A DNA stretch of 64,000 nt. Origin: Tribonema minus. Its lineage: Eukaryota; Sar; Xanthophyceae; Tribonematales; Tribonemataceae. Both the position numbers and the translations under genes were made by a program. The notes under the pieces were generated by a model. It saw only the letters and a list, made by a program, of their open reading frames with translations, was not told where the DNA came from and made no database searches. Every line of letters starts with the position of its first letter. Position 1 is the first letter of the stretch. Below, one piece after another: positions 25,811 through 36,176 of the stretch. Location of the stretch: contig JAFCMP010000168.1 in NCBI GenBank assembly GCA_017506865.1, positions 744,001 through 808,000 on the forward strand, given 5' to 3'.

Positions 25811-27455
25811 CATTAAAGGGAGTCGCCATCACTCTCGGATTACAAAGTCACCATAAGGTTGTGTGTGCGAGCTTCACATACTATGCACCAATACACAACA
25901 GAAGGTACAACGTGTTCGCGTCTCTCTCTTTAAATCGATGTGCGTTGCCTCGTTTGCATGTTTTCAATGGCACGCAGCAGGTGTGCGACTCATGTGATTG
26001 CATGACAGCATTAGATGTTGATGGTTCATACAATAGTCATTGTTCCTCACCGAGGAAATCGATTGCTAGCCTTGCACCCCACTCGCCCCTCTTAAGCACA
26101 AGACTGCCAGCAATGCTTGCATGCATGCATGTTGGTTGGATCTGCTCACATGTAGTCGGTTTTGTTCGCTGGCGATCTCTGCAGTAGCTGACTTGCAAGC
26201 AGAAAGCGCAAGTTGCATGCATGTTGAAGTATTTATGCTTTGGACAAGAGCACTGCGCATGAGGCGGCTAGCAATGCGTGCAAGCATATGCTCAGAGTAC
26301 ACATGGTGGTTATCGTAGGTGTCAAAACGGAGCCAGCATACCCGTGCCTCAACACCAAAGATCTACTACTACAGTAGATTAGGTATGATGCATTTTTTGA
26401 ATCAGAGACACGCCTGTATTGTGTGCAATCGATACCTATCAGTACTGCAATTTGCACATGAGAACAGGCAACACCAAGGAATCTGGTACGTGATAATTGT
26501 GACGGGAGCCACGTGCACACATCACGGTGCAGGTAAGCTGCTGCCTGAGCAGCGCCACTGGGGGGCATGCCAGTTCTCGCTGGTCTGTGCTTAGACTAGT
26601 GGTTCGAGTTTGCAACTGCGAGGGCACTGTGCCATACATCCATGTCCTGTACCAGCATTCTGAGCAGACACATCGTGGCAGCCACTTGACAAATGTCCAC
26701 GTGGCATGTATGAGCAAGTCTGGGTGGACCCAAAGTAATGCGTCATGCATTGATAATTATCAGGTAGGACCTGTACGCATGTGTAGCCAGTGGTACCTCC
26801 GATGCCGGCGCGCACATTGCTGTCATCTCACTCCAAAAGCATGGTGCGCATCACATGAGAGTCGCAAGCACTGTGGAATATCATTCAAATTTGTCATCAC
26901 GAGTGGTGCTGAGCGCTGTGCATGTCCACATGCGACCTGCCACCGTATGCCCCAACTGCAGAGTGTGCAAGTAATGTCTGGTGCAGGATGCATGAGGTGA
27001 GTCACAACAAGGCACTAAGTAAAAAATTGCCAGCCACATAGTCACAGACTGCACCAGCACTACAAACCACGCGTCAAATGGCACGTGCTACAAAGAAGCA
27101 AAATCACTTAGTTTACCACTATGGCATTCGGGGGGGTATAGGTACATGGCAACGCAGCATGCATGCATGCTGGGCAGCCTGAGCGCCTGTGGCTCCGCCA
27201 GCCGGCTTTCACATATAAGTAGAAGAATGCATTGACAGCACACCCTGCCAAAAATAATGCATCCCACAGCATGGCGGACAGAGACAAATGTTTGTGCATG
27301 CCATCAGCGAGCAAGCAACGACACATAAAGAGCACCAGCAACAAAATGCACGGAAAAGTAAGCCTTGAGATTGTTCCTGGCAGTGCTCAACAACCTGTCA
27401 GCTGCGCAGGCGTGCAAGATTCACGCGGGGATATGCAACCCCACCATTGAGTGCT
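25811..27455. other. Intergenic; no gene supported
   Basis: The 1.6 kb after copy A has only short, overlapping open frames and no family motifs. Unlike copies B to D, copy A is not followed by the repeated 3' flank of the tandem array. Confidence 0.45.
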
Positions 27456-28748
27456 TCAAGACTGCGATGTCGTCGTCGGCGACGCACTTTGAGTCTCCAT
27501 ATATGCAGCCTCTATGGCTGCAGTGTATGAGCCGGCATTGATGCACAGCCAGCGCCTGTTGGGCTCATGCTGCGCAAGACGCACTGCAGCCTCAACCGCA
27601 CGCCGTTGCAGGATTTCATCATGCGGGAAATGTTGGTTGGCTGTGCGCACTGCTATGCAACCTGAAATGCCAAATCGGGCGGCACATGATGTCGTGCTCG
27701 CCAGAGCAGCAAGTGCTGCTAGCGCTTCCTGCTGGATTATGGACAGCTTGTAGTCATCAATATCTGCACTTCCGCAGTGCGTATCCATGGCCGCCACCAA
27801 AGCCTCACAGCACCCAGCAGCAACAAGTTTTACCGCGTTGCCGTCATGCTGCGCTAGCCTGACAGCACCCGACACGCATGCTTGCACCACGCAAATGTTT
27901 GAGGCATGCCTGTTGAGTGCCGTCACCAGAGCTTGACAGGCTCCGCAGGCGCCAAGCCTTACAACATTTTCCGCGCAACTGCAGAGCATGTAGAGTGCCA
28001 GCCAAGCATCGACTTCCAGGCTAACCCAATCACACACAAATTCTGCTGATGCCATCACCGCTTCACAGGCTCCTTTTAAGGCCAGCACCAAAGCGGTTGT
28101 GGCATTGGAGGCCATGCTTTCTATGACATTGAGACAAGATGCCTGTACGCATGCATTGACAACATCCACTGGAGGAGTGCTGATAGCCGTCACCAGTGCT
28201 TCACATGCACCTGCAGCGCAGAGCGCCGTGTGGTCGTCCTCGCAAACCAGATGCTGCATCGCACAGACTGCGTATTTCTAAACTCTCTTATTGTCCGCAC
28301 AGCAGGTCAACGCTCGTACCACAAAGACAGCGCCGCCGGCCGTCAAGACCTGTCTACCCGCATGTGAATCACGAGCGTGGTCGAGCACAGCGGACAAGGT
28401 GATCATGCCCTCATGCAGCACCTCTGTATCGCCTGGGAATGATCGTAGGGCTTCAACAATAACTTCAACAGCACCTCCGCAGCACAGGTGGCGGTGCCAA
28501 CAAGGGGCCCTGGCGAGTTCTCGGATGGCTAGCAGCCCCGTCAGCCATACTTTCCGGTCGCCGCGGAGGATGACCATCGCTGCGACCACCCTCTCAGCGG
28601 CACCTGCAGCGTTGAGTGCCTCCGCCTTGGAAACATGCATGACCAGTTCTGCGATCGCATTCACGCCATGCCGTTGAACCTTGGGGCAGGTGGGGTACCT
28701 GCGCATGCATTTCACCACCGCCTTCGCTAAGTTGCTTGCGATGACCAT
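27456..28748 (-). pseudogene. Armadillo-type repeat protein, interrupted by one in-frame TAG
   Basis: From an ATG at 28748 the minus strand reads about 430 codons of armadillo-type helical repeats, with recurrent GACEALVTA, HDGNAVKLVAAGCCEALVAA and similar blocks. It matches its plus-strand neighbour unit by unit: CMRRYPTCPKVQ here against CMRKYPACPRLQ there. A single TAG at complement 28278-28280 interrupts the frame (RV-stop-KYAVCAM), and reading continues without a frameshift to 27456. One base change (CAG to TAG) would explain it. A short intron is less likely, since frame is kept on both sides. Armadillo folds bind other proteins; the partner is unknown. Confidence 0.75.
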
Positions 28749-29690
28749 AGCGCCGGTGACCAAGGGATGTGCTGTCTGGCAACGGCGATGCCTGCGTGGA
28801 AGAGGTGGAACAGCAATGTGCGGAAGCGAGTGTTAGGGCATCTATGCAATGGTGGGTGAAGGAGTAGGCAATGCATCCTGAAAATGAGATGTGCTTGTAT
28901 TTATTTATTTCAGCGCGTCAACCCGCACGTGTGTGAAGCAGCCGGCAGGCCGTCGATGACATGATGCCGCATTCACGTGCGCAAGAAGACGTAACAGGGG
29001 AAGCGAATTGAGACCAAACATTGGTCAAGTCATAAACAATGGTTTTGCTGACTGCTGCACATGATACATTATGTTTGCATCCGTCAGTCTGCTGTCCCTA
29101 TTTCAATGCCAGATGCAGTGCTGTGGAGCCTCAGTGGTGTCCGCACTTCCAGAGTTCTCTGGGCTATGCGACCCAGTCATCAGCAGCAGCTGAATGCTTG
29201 CAAAACCTCACAATTGTCCGGCCGCACGGTGTTAACATGTTCTACTCGATCGAGGGGCGTTTACTCAGAAGACAAGTTTACAGCTGATGCGCTCAGTGCG
29301 AATGAGACAACTGCTGCCAGGCACGGCACGCACCTGTTATGAGCAATGCGCGGCCAGTCGTTGTCGTGTCGAGGTCACTGTTCTCTGTTCTCTTTGGATT
29401 AGGCAACCGAACTTCAACTCTCTCTATGAACTTGAAGTTATGGGTACCGAACTTCAACTCTCTATATGAACTTGAAGTTGAAGTTCTCTATTTTTTGGGG
29501 AGGTGCACGTGCACGTGCGTAACAACAGGTGCGTGCGTTCATCGAGTTACGCCTCTACCTGACAATATTGTTCACAGGATGGTGGACGTAAAGCAGGTAT
29601 AACGCTCACACTACCCACCTGACCAATTTTCAAATCCTCCCGCTTGATTCCAGGACACGGGCGCCGGCGCGCTCGTTGAAGATTCGGAGC
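28749..29690. promoter_or_regulatory. Shared upstream region of the head-to-head armadillo pair
   Basis: The 942 bp between the two divergent ATGs would hold both promoters. It includes a 40-bp tandem repeat with gaacttcaac and gaacttgaagtt arms at 29407-29486 and a cgtgcacgtgcacgt-like run near 29505. An acceptor-like ttccag at 29652 lies just ahead of the plus gene, so that gene may have an upstream exon. Confidence 0.4.
29407..29486. repeat. 40-bp tandem repeat with internal inverted arms
   Basis: Two units start at 29407 and 29447, both reading ccgaacttcaactctct and then gaacttgaagtt. Each unit contains opposed acttcaac/gaagtt arms, so it could pair with itself or with its neighbour. Confidence 0.8.
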
Positions 29691-30965
29691 ATGAGCATTC
29701 CACGCACTGCCGATGCTGTGGTGGATTGCATGCGCAAGTATCCTGCCTGCCCGAGACTGCAGCAGTACGGGTGCGAGGCGATTGCACAGCTCGCAGAGGA
29801 TGACGCGAGCACAGACTCGCTTCACGCCGCAGGCGCCATTGAGCGAGTGGTGGCAGCGCTGCTCATTCACCGTGGCGATGCGCGCGTGCAGATTGCAGGG
29901 CTGCAGGCTGTGAAGTTCCTTGCCGAGTCTCCTGTCATTCGCCCCCACCTGTGCCAATTGGGCGCTGGCGAGGCGATTGTGGCGGCGATGCGCCAGCACA
30001 CACAGAACGAATACATTCAGTTGAGGGCCGCGCGCGCCATGCATGCTGTGCTATGCGACGGCAACGAATCCACCAGGGCGAGGTTGGTGAAAGCGCACGC
30101 GTTCACGCCCCTGACGTCAGCGCTCATACGCCACACAGGCACCAGAAACATGTTCACGCTGAACATCGTGGCTCACTTGATCGCAGACCTGCTTGACGAC
30201 GAGACCTGTGCGGCGCTCACTGGCGCGGGCGTCGAGGCGTTGCTGGCAGCCCTGACCGCGGCCGGCGCGACAGCGGCGGTGACGGGTCCGTGCCTCGCCG
30301 CCATAGTGAAGCTGTGCTGCGGCGGTGCTGGCTTGGCAGCGGAGCTCGCCACGGACGGAGCATGCGATGCGGTGATGGCCTGCGCGCGGTCCTGCGGCGG
30401 CGACCCCACAGTACACGCATGCGCGTGGGGAGCCGTTGCATCGCTCTGCCGTGACGCAGGCAACGTCGCGCGGCTCGGCGCGCGCGGCGCGTGCGAAGCT
30501 CTGGGGGCTGTGCTCCGCGACCACGCGACGTGCCAGCAGATACAGCTGGCCGGCGTGGCCGCCGCGCGTCAGCTCGCGATGCACGACGGCAACGCGGCCC
30601 GGCTGGCAGCGGTGGGTTGCTGCGAGGCTGTGGTGGCAGCCATGAATCTGTGTCACGGCGACGCAGATATGCAGCAGATGGCGGTGAGCGCTATCGCGAT
30701 GCTTGCGGGCTCGCAGCAGCGTGCCGCCCAGTTTGGCGTCCCCGGCTGCTGGGCGGTGCTGTCGGCCGTGCGCGCATTCCCCCTAGATGACGTCATACAG
30801 CAGCGCGGTAACAGGGCGATGCTCGCCCTTTGCAGCTTGGACTCCAATAACCGCTGGCTGGAGCGCACAGAGCTGGCTGCAGAAGAGGATGGAGCTGCTG
30901 ATGACAGCAGGCAGGAGAGCGCATTTGCTGCCACTGATGCCGGCAGTACAGAAACCAGCGCATGA
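29691..30965 (+). CDS. Armadillo-type repeat protein, intact paralogue
   Basis: This uninterrupted frame of 424 codons starts at the ATG at 29691 (MSIPRTADAVVDCMRKYP) and ends at TGA 30963-30965. It consists of about nine degenerate armadillo-type repeats of roughly 42 residues, with recurring motifs such as GACEALGAVL, HDGNAARLAAVGCCEAVVAA and GVPGCWAVLSAV, then an acidic, low-complexity tail from about residue 395. The codon usage is GC-rich and no lesion is visible. No signal peptide or membrane segment is seen, so it is probably cytosolic or nuclear. Function is unknown beyond probable protein binding. A leucine codon upstream is in frame, and a splice acceptor at 29652 leaves open a longer N terminus. 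Confidence 0.8.
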   Translation: MSIPRTADAVVDCMRKYPACPRLQQYGCEAIAQLAEDDASTDSLHAAGAIERVVAALLIHRGDARVQIAGLQAVKFLAESPVIRPHLCQLGAGEAIVAAMRQHTQNEYIQLRAARAMHAVLCDGNESTRARLVKAHAFTPLTSALIRHTGTRNMFTLNIVAHLIADLLDDETCAALTGAGVEALLAALTAAGATAAVTGPCLAAIVKLCCGGAGLAAELATDGACDAVMACARSCGGDPTVHACAWGAVASLCRDAGNVARLGARGACEALGAVLRDHATCQQIQLAGVAAARQLAMHDGNAARLAAVGCCEAVVAAMNLCHGDADMQQMAVSAIAMLAGSQQRAAQFGVPGCWAVLSAVRAFPLDDVIQQRGNRAMLALCSLDSNNRWLERTELAAEEDGAADDSRQESAFAATDAGSTETSA

Positions 30966-32629
30966 ATCGGAATGCTGACCACAGTTCATTATGTCAGATG
31001 CGAAATTAGCCATGAAATGCACACTTATATTCATTTCAGACCAGTTTGCAAAAGACTTGGAGATGCATTCTGCCTCTAACTTTTTGCTTTGCTGATGCTG
31101 CCTGCTTGACGAGCGGCGTGTAGCCAAGTCAGGCCTCTGGCCTTATGTGAGTCCACGTTCTGCGGCTGTGCACTACACATTGGCATGCTGCGAACTTGTC
31201 ACTGGCGGCTTGTTGCTGCTCAGCGTGTGCGAGCTCGGCAGCATTTGTCAGCAATTGCCTCTTGCCTACGCTGTGCTTTGCATGTGCATACTGTTCAGCT
31301 GTAACGCTGCATGCGCGTCGTGCGAGTAGGCTGGGCCTATCCTTGGCGCTGTCGCGAGGGGTGCACGCAATGATGCACGCGACGATGGCTACTCACTTGC
31401 GGAAGTGCATATAGTAGATGATGCAAATGATGTAAGGAAGCACCCACCATCCTGCAGCGCATGTCATGCTGGCGGTCACAGAGGTATTTCAAGACCATAC
31501 CTGTTGCACCAACCTTTGAAGCATACTTCGAAGTACGAATGCATGTCCTGTAATGTAACCACATGCACGCATGTTCACGATGACCAATCCTTCTGCTTGG
31601 AAGTACTTGATGAGAGAATCTAACATCAGCGACCATCGAGTTGGGCACTTCCACACACCCCAGTGTAACATGATTTACTCCAACTAAACATCAAAGTCGG
31701 GCGCACTTTCATTAATGCCATTATGCCACAGGAGCCATGTCTGACATACAGGTACATGGGCTGAGGTTGGTGCACCTACGTACGCTAGTATAAGATCTGA
31801 AAGTGAAAGAGGCAGTAAGAGCCGTCTGCAGCCTGCCAGATGGCATACTACCGTCACTGTGTCCCAAGCTGCGTAACGTCATGTGACTGCAGCGATGCAT
31901 ACATGCAGACTAAGCAGCTTTGAATGCTAATGCCACTTCTCACGAGGGTCTCACGACCAGTAAAATAACAGCAGGTGCTCTTCAAAGCAGTATCACCAAG
32001 CATCCTAGAGTCAACACAAACAGGCAAGCCGCCGCAGCGCTTCTAACGCAAGTGCACACTTGAGTGTGTCTGACGCAGCAGTATCATCCCACCAATGGCG
32101 GATCCCAAAAGGACAAGGGCATAGTGCCAGTGCATGACCTAAGGCGACAAGCGTACATTGCCAATACACATACTAAAACGATCTACACAGACAGAGCAGC
32201 AAACAGCAGCACGAGCGCGACATGCCACCTGGTGTCTGGGCAAGTGCAACCTCCTTACGTGGTGTATATCAACAAGCCCTCCCGCCAGAGCTGCCACGCA
32301 AACCCCGGGCCCCGTGGGCCTGCCTTTTCCCGCGAACCAATGTGGTGGTGTCCATGTGAAAGTGGCTCGGATGCAGAGCTCTCGAAAGCAAAACTGGTGC
32401 TGCCGCAGTTTTATAAAGAACAGGTGTGCGCCCTTCTGGGACCAGAGGCGGTGCTCCCCCCCCCCCCCCCGCGCCCCCTCTTCTGATCCCGCGTGGCTCA
32501 TCCTTTGGCGTCAACGCCTGCCCTGCCAAATCAGAGGCCATAACCCCCCCCCCCACCCCCACCCCTGCCAGCGCACCGCCGAAAAACGTCGTGGGCACTG
32601 CGCAGCTTCCCCCTTGCACTCCCTAGCCG
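30966..32629. other. Intergenic; no gene supported
   Basis: No recognisable product. Poly-C runs lie at about 32456-32470 and 32546-32560. Short open frames overlap on both strands. Confidence 0.45.
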
Positions 32630-34178
32630 CTACTTCCTCAGCGCCTCGATTTTCGCCTTCAGGCCGCTTGGGTTGGCGCCGACAAACTCCTCGATCACCT
32701 CGCCGTTCTGCGCGGCAACAGCAGCGCTCGGCGAGTCAGACGGCGGAAACAACGGATTGCAGCAGCGGCAGCGCTGGAACGTGCAGCAGTGCACGATGGT
32801 GATGCTCAGCGCGACTCACAGCAGCAGCGGGGTATCATGATTGAAGTTAAGTGTTGCAGCAGTGCTCAGTGCGATGAGCAGTAGCAGGCTCAAAGCATGC
32901 ATGATGATGTGACGGCGTTGCGCTGCCAATTTCCCAGTGCGAGTTATAACGCGATTGGCGGTCAGTGGCGGCACAGCTGTGCCCCAGCCTGTGTGGGTGT
33001 GGTACGACACACGATGAATGCTCACAGCGCACCGGCGATGGGCTACACACAAGGACTTGAGAGAAGACCTTTCCACGCCGCCCTGCCTGGCGAGAGCAGC
33101 GCCGCACAGCGAAGTGGCCACTGACCTTGATGAACTTGAAGGTGGGCATAGCCTCAATGCCGTAGTCCTCCGCTGCGTCCTTGTTAATGTCCACGTCCAC
33201 CTGGATCGGGTGCACACAACAGCAGAAAGGTGCGCACACACACCAGCCGGCATGCGCTGTCAGCAATGATGCAGCGGAGCGACATCCCAGCAATTGCAGA
33301 GCGTACAGGTGCCGTTGAAAGCTGCGTGCTAATGGCCGATGCAGGGTATCAAGGACTTGAAAAAACCTGCAGCACCGGGGCAGTTTCGGCCCGGTGTTGT
33401 GCACATTCTTAGGGGAGTGGTGTGAGAAGCACAACTGCGGTTGAGATGTGTCTGCCTCACTGACCTTCAAGTAGACGACGTCCGTCATCTCATTTGACCA
33501 TTGCTCCATGAGGGGCGCGATCTGCCGGCACGGTCCGCACCTGTAGAGCATCACCACCAGCGGCAACATCACGCATGTTGGCGTCAGGGATCACATCATT
33601 GCGGGGTCGAGGCACGTTACCTGTGAGGCGGCCACTCGTGGCGTGCGCTCGCGCAGGCACTCACCATCTGCAGCAGCACGAGCATGCAGAGAAACAGGTG
33701 TCGTCAGTGGGATGTGTGGAAAACAGAGAGCGAGAGAGCATGCGAGGCACTGCTTCGCTCAGTGATGCCTGCGATGCGACAAATCTCTCGTAGGCACTCA
33801 CGTTGCGAAAAAGTCGATCACAACCTGTCAGGTGAAGAAAAAGGGGCACCAGACAGACACAAAGTCGCAACAACAACGTCAGCAAACTGGCAGCAAGCCC
33901 GAGTTAAGTCAGAACAAATCCCTGTAAATGTGTGCAGTCTGGACAGTCTAGCGACTTTACGACAATGCACTGGCAACATCGGATGCAGACGCACGCTAAT
34001 ACATCAGGAACAACCTTGACGCTACTGTGTCTGCACGCAAATATGCTGCTTGGACAGCGCGCACCACGTTGCCTGCTTCTGCTGGGTGTAAGCAACTCAA
34101 CAGGATACTGACCAATTTGCCTCCTGCGCCATCGATGGCGCTCTTGAGCTCCTCGGTGGTGCCGCAAGACTTGACCAT
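32630..34178 (-). CDS. Thioredoxin, cytosolic type, six exons including a 3-nt microexon
   Basis: A dithiol-disulfide oxidoreductase. Minus-strand exons: 34178-34113, 33824-33802, 33667-33665, 33540-33465, 33200-33126 and 32707-32630, totalling 321 nt, 106 aa plus TAG. The product has the usual thioredoxin length and order: ELKSAIDGAGGKLV, VIDFFAT at the second strand, the active site W31-C32-G33-P34-C35, VDVDINKDAAEDYGIEAMPTF with cis-Pro75, and a C-terminal GEVIEEFVGANPSGLKAKI. No targeting peptide is present, so it is probably an h-type, cytosolic form. All introns are GT-AG. Exon 2 ends GCA AC and exon 4 starts G TGC; only insertion of the 3-nt exon ATG, flanked by ctgcag and gtgagtg, restores ACA TGG and thus Thr30-Trp31. 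Skipping it keeps frame but deletes Trp31. Confidence 0.92.
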
Positions 34179-35200
34179 AATCACACAAACGCTGTATGCC
34201 TATGCCTCCTTCAGTGGTTTTCTGAGTAGAGGAACGGGGAACGAGGATCTTGATCTTCGGCGGGGCCCGAATTTGAAGTAGCGTCGGGGCATCGGGTGGA
34301 TAGTGCACGTGAGAATGAGAAGCTTCGAAGTCAACGATTTTGCATCGTTGCATCGTTGCTGTGTAGACCTAAATGGCAAAGGCTCAATGTTCATATTGCC
34401 ATGAAGAAGTCGGTGATATACGTATTATGTACGTGCACGAAAGGTGTGTGCATCTGGTTTGCCACCTGAAACGGGTTGCTGGCTGCAATCGCCGTGTCTG
34501 GCTGCAGTTTTGTGCTGCAATTTCTTTACCATGAGTAGGCCGCGCTATAATCAACTACACAAGATGCTGGACGCCCAGTAACAATCAATGTTCACAAATC
34601 TTTGGAATCAAGCCAGCTGCTTTGGAAGCATTATCCACCATCACTCCCAGACAGATTGTTCCACATTCTCCTGCTTTTGACAGTGTGAACACTCCTAGCA
34701 TAAGTGCAGAAAGCCATGGCATTACATAGCTTTGGAACAATCACTGTTTGCATTGCCTACACGTGTGACCTACCAAAGCGTCATTGCTCCTGTATGGCTT
34801 TAGGTGCAGCCGCCAAATAAATGGTCTCGCAAGCCAAGGCGCATATGTATACATACAGTGCACTATCCGAATTTGAAAAAAAAAACAGTGAATGAAAGGT
34901 GGCGCGTCGCCGAGACAGTTCGGGTTGAGGATACAATCACTGTTTGTTGCCTACACGTGACGGTGCAGCGGCGGGATTAATGATTTTTTCCAAGCGCATT
35001 CCAAGCGCATTCGTAGAACAGTGTTTCCAACCGGTAAGTGATTAGCAAATTGCCATCCCCCATCAAGATCATCATCATCATGATCACTCACCATCATCCC
35101 TCACCATAAAAAAGGGCGCGTCGCCGGCGACAAGTTCGGGTTGAGGTTGCCAATCCCTTGATCATTCATAGCTGATAGTTGCTGCAAACGTGCAGTACGA
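34179..35200. other. Intergenic between thioredoxin and carotenoid oxygenase genes
   Basis: This divergent interval would contain the promoters of both neighbours. Visible: an A run at about 34879, a degenerate duplication of 'gcgcgtcgcc.... agttcgggttgagg' at about 34901 and 35117, and an ATC/CAT microsatellite near 35067. No gene. Confidence 0.45.
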
Positions 35201-36130
35201 ATGGTGGCATCCACATTACAGCTGCTGCTGCGCTGTGTGTGCCTGGTGGCTCTGTTGCAGAGATCAGAAGCGCTCACTATTTCCAGTGAGCTGCACGCAG
35301 CAGCGCCGCCGCGATTCCGCGAAGCAATACGCCAGCAGCCATGGCGAGGCGGCCTGGAGCCAGCTGTGGATCATGAACTTTTTGAAGTTACAGATATCGA
35401 GGGCAGCATCCCCAAGGAGCTGCAAGGCACGCTTTTCAGGTTAGCAGTGGCTGTCTGCTGGCGAATCATGTGTGTTACTGCACGTAGCAAAGGCATCGCC
35501 GTGGTTTCTCGTCAGTAATTTCATCACACCATATGTTGAAACAAGGCCTCTCTGGGCCAGCAGAAGCGCGCTGTGCAAGCAGCAGTGCACCACACACCAC
35601 CAGATCCATGCAAGAGTGATTCATTGTGCAAGTGCATGCAGGGCAGGTGACGCTCCCACTTGTCACTGCAGCCCTATAAGCATAGGGTACATGTGATGCT
35701 ACCACACATAAACCATATGCAACTTACTATAACAACCATCAGCACATGCAACAACCTTCAGGCCAGGACGAATGGGTGCACACACGGTATGTCCGCACAC
35801 AGATGAGATGACCAGCTAAAGGCACTCACAATGCAGACACCCTCGCGCTTCATAGAAGCAGCTGCTGCGCTGCGCATCGCCCCGCATCACCCCTACTCTC
35901 GCGCGCATCACCGCCCTGTCCGCATGACCGCCACGCCGCCGCCCCCGCCGCGCCGCCTTGCCCCGCCTAGAAACGGCTGCGGCCGCATCCGCTGCGGCGA
36001 CGCGCTGTACGGCCACTGGTTCGACGGCGACGGCTACGTCACGCAGTGCACCTTCCGCGACTCGCGCGTGCGCTTCCAGGCGCGCTACGTGCGGGCCGCG
36101 CCCTTCCTCGCGCAGCAGCGCGCGGCGGCC

Positions 36131-36176
<46 letters not shown>

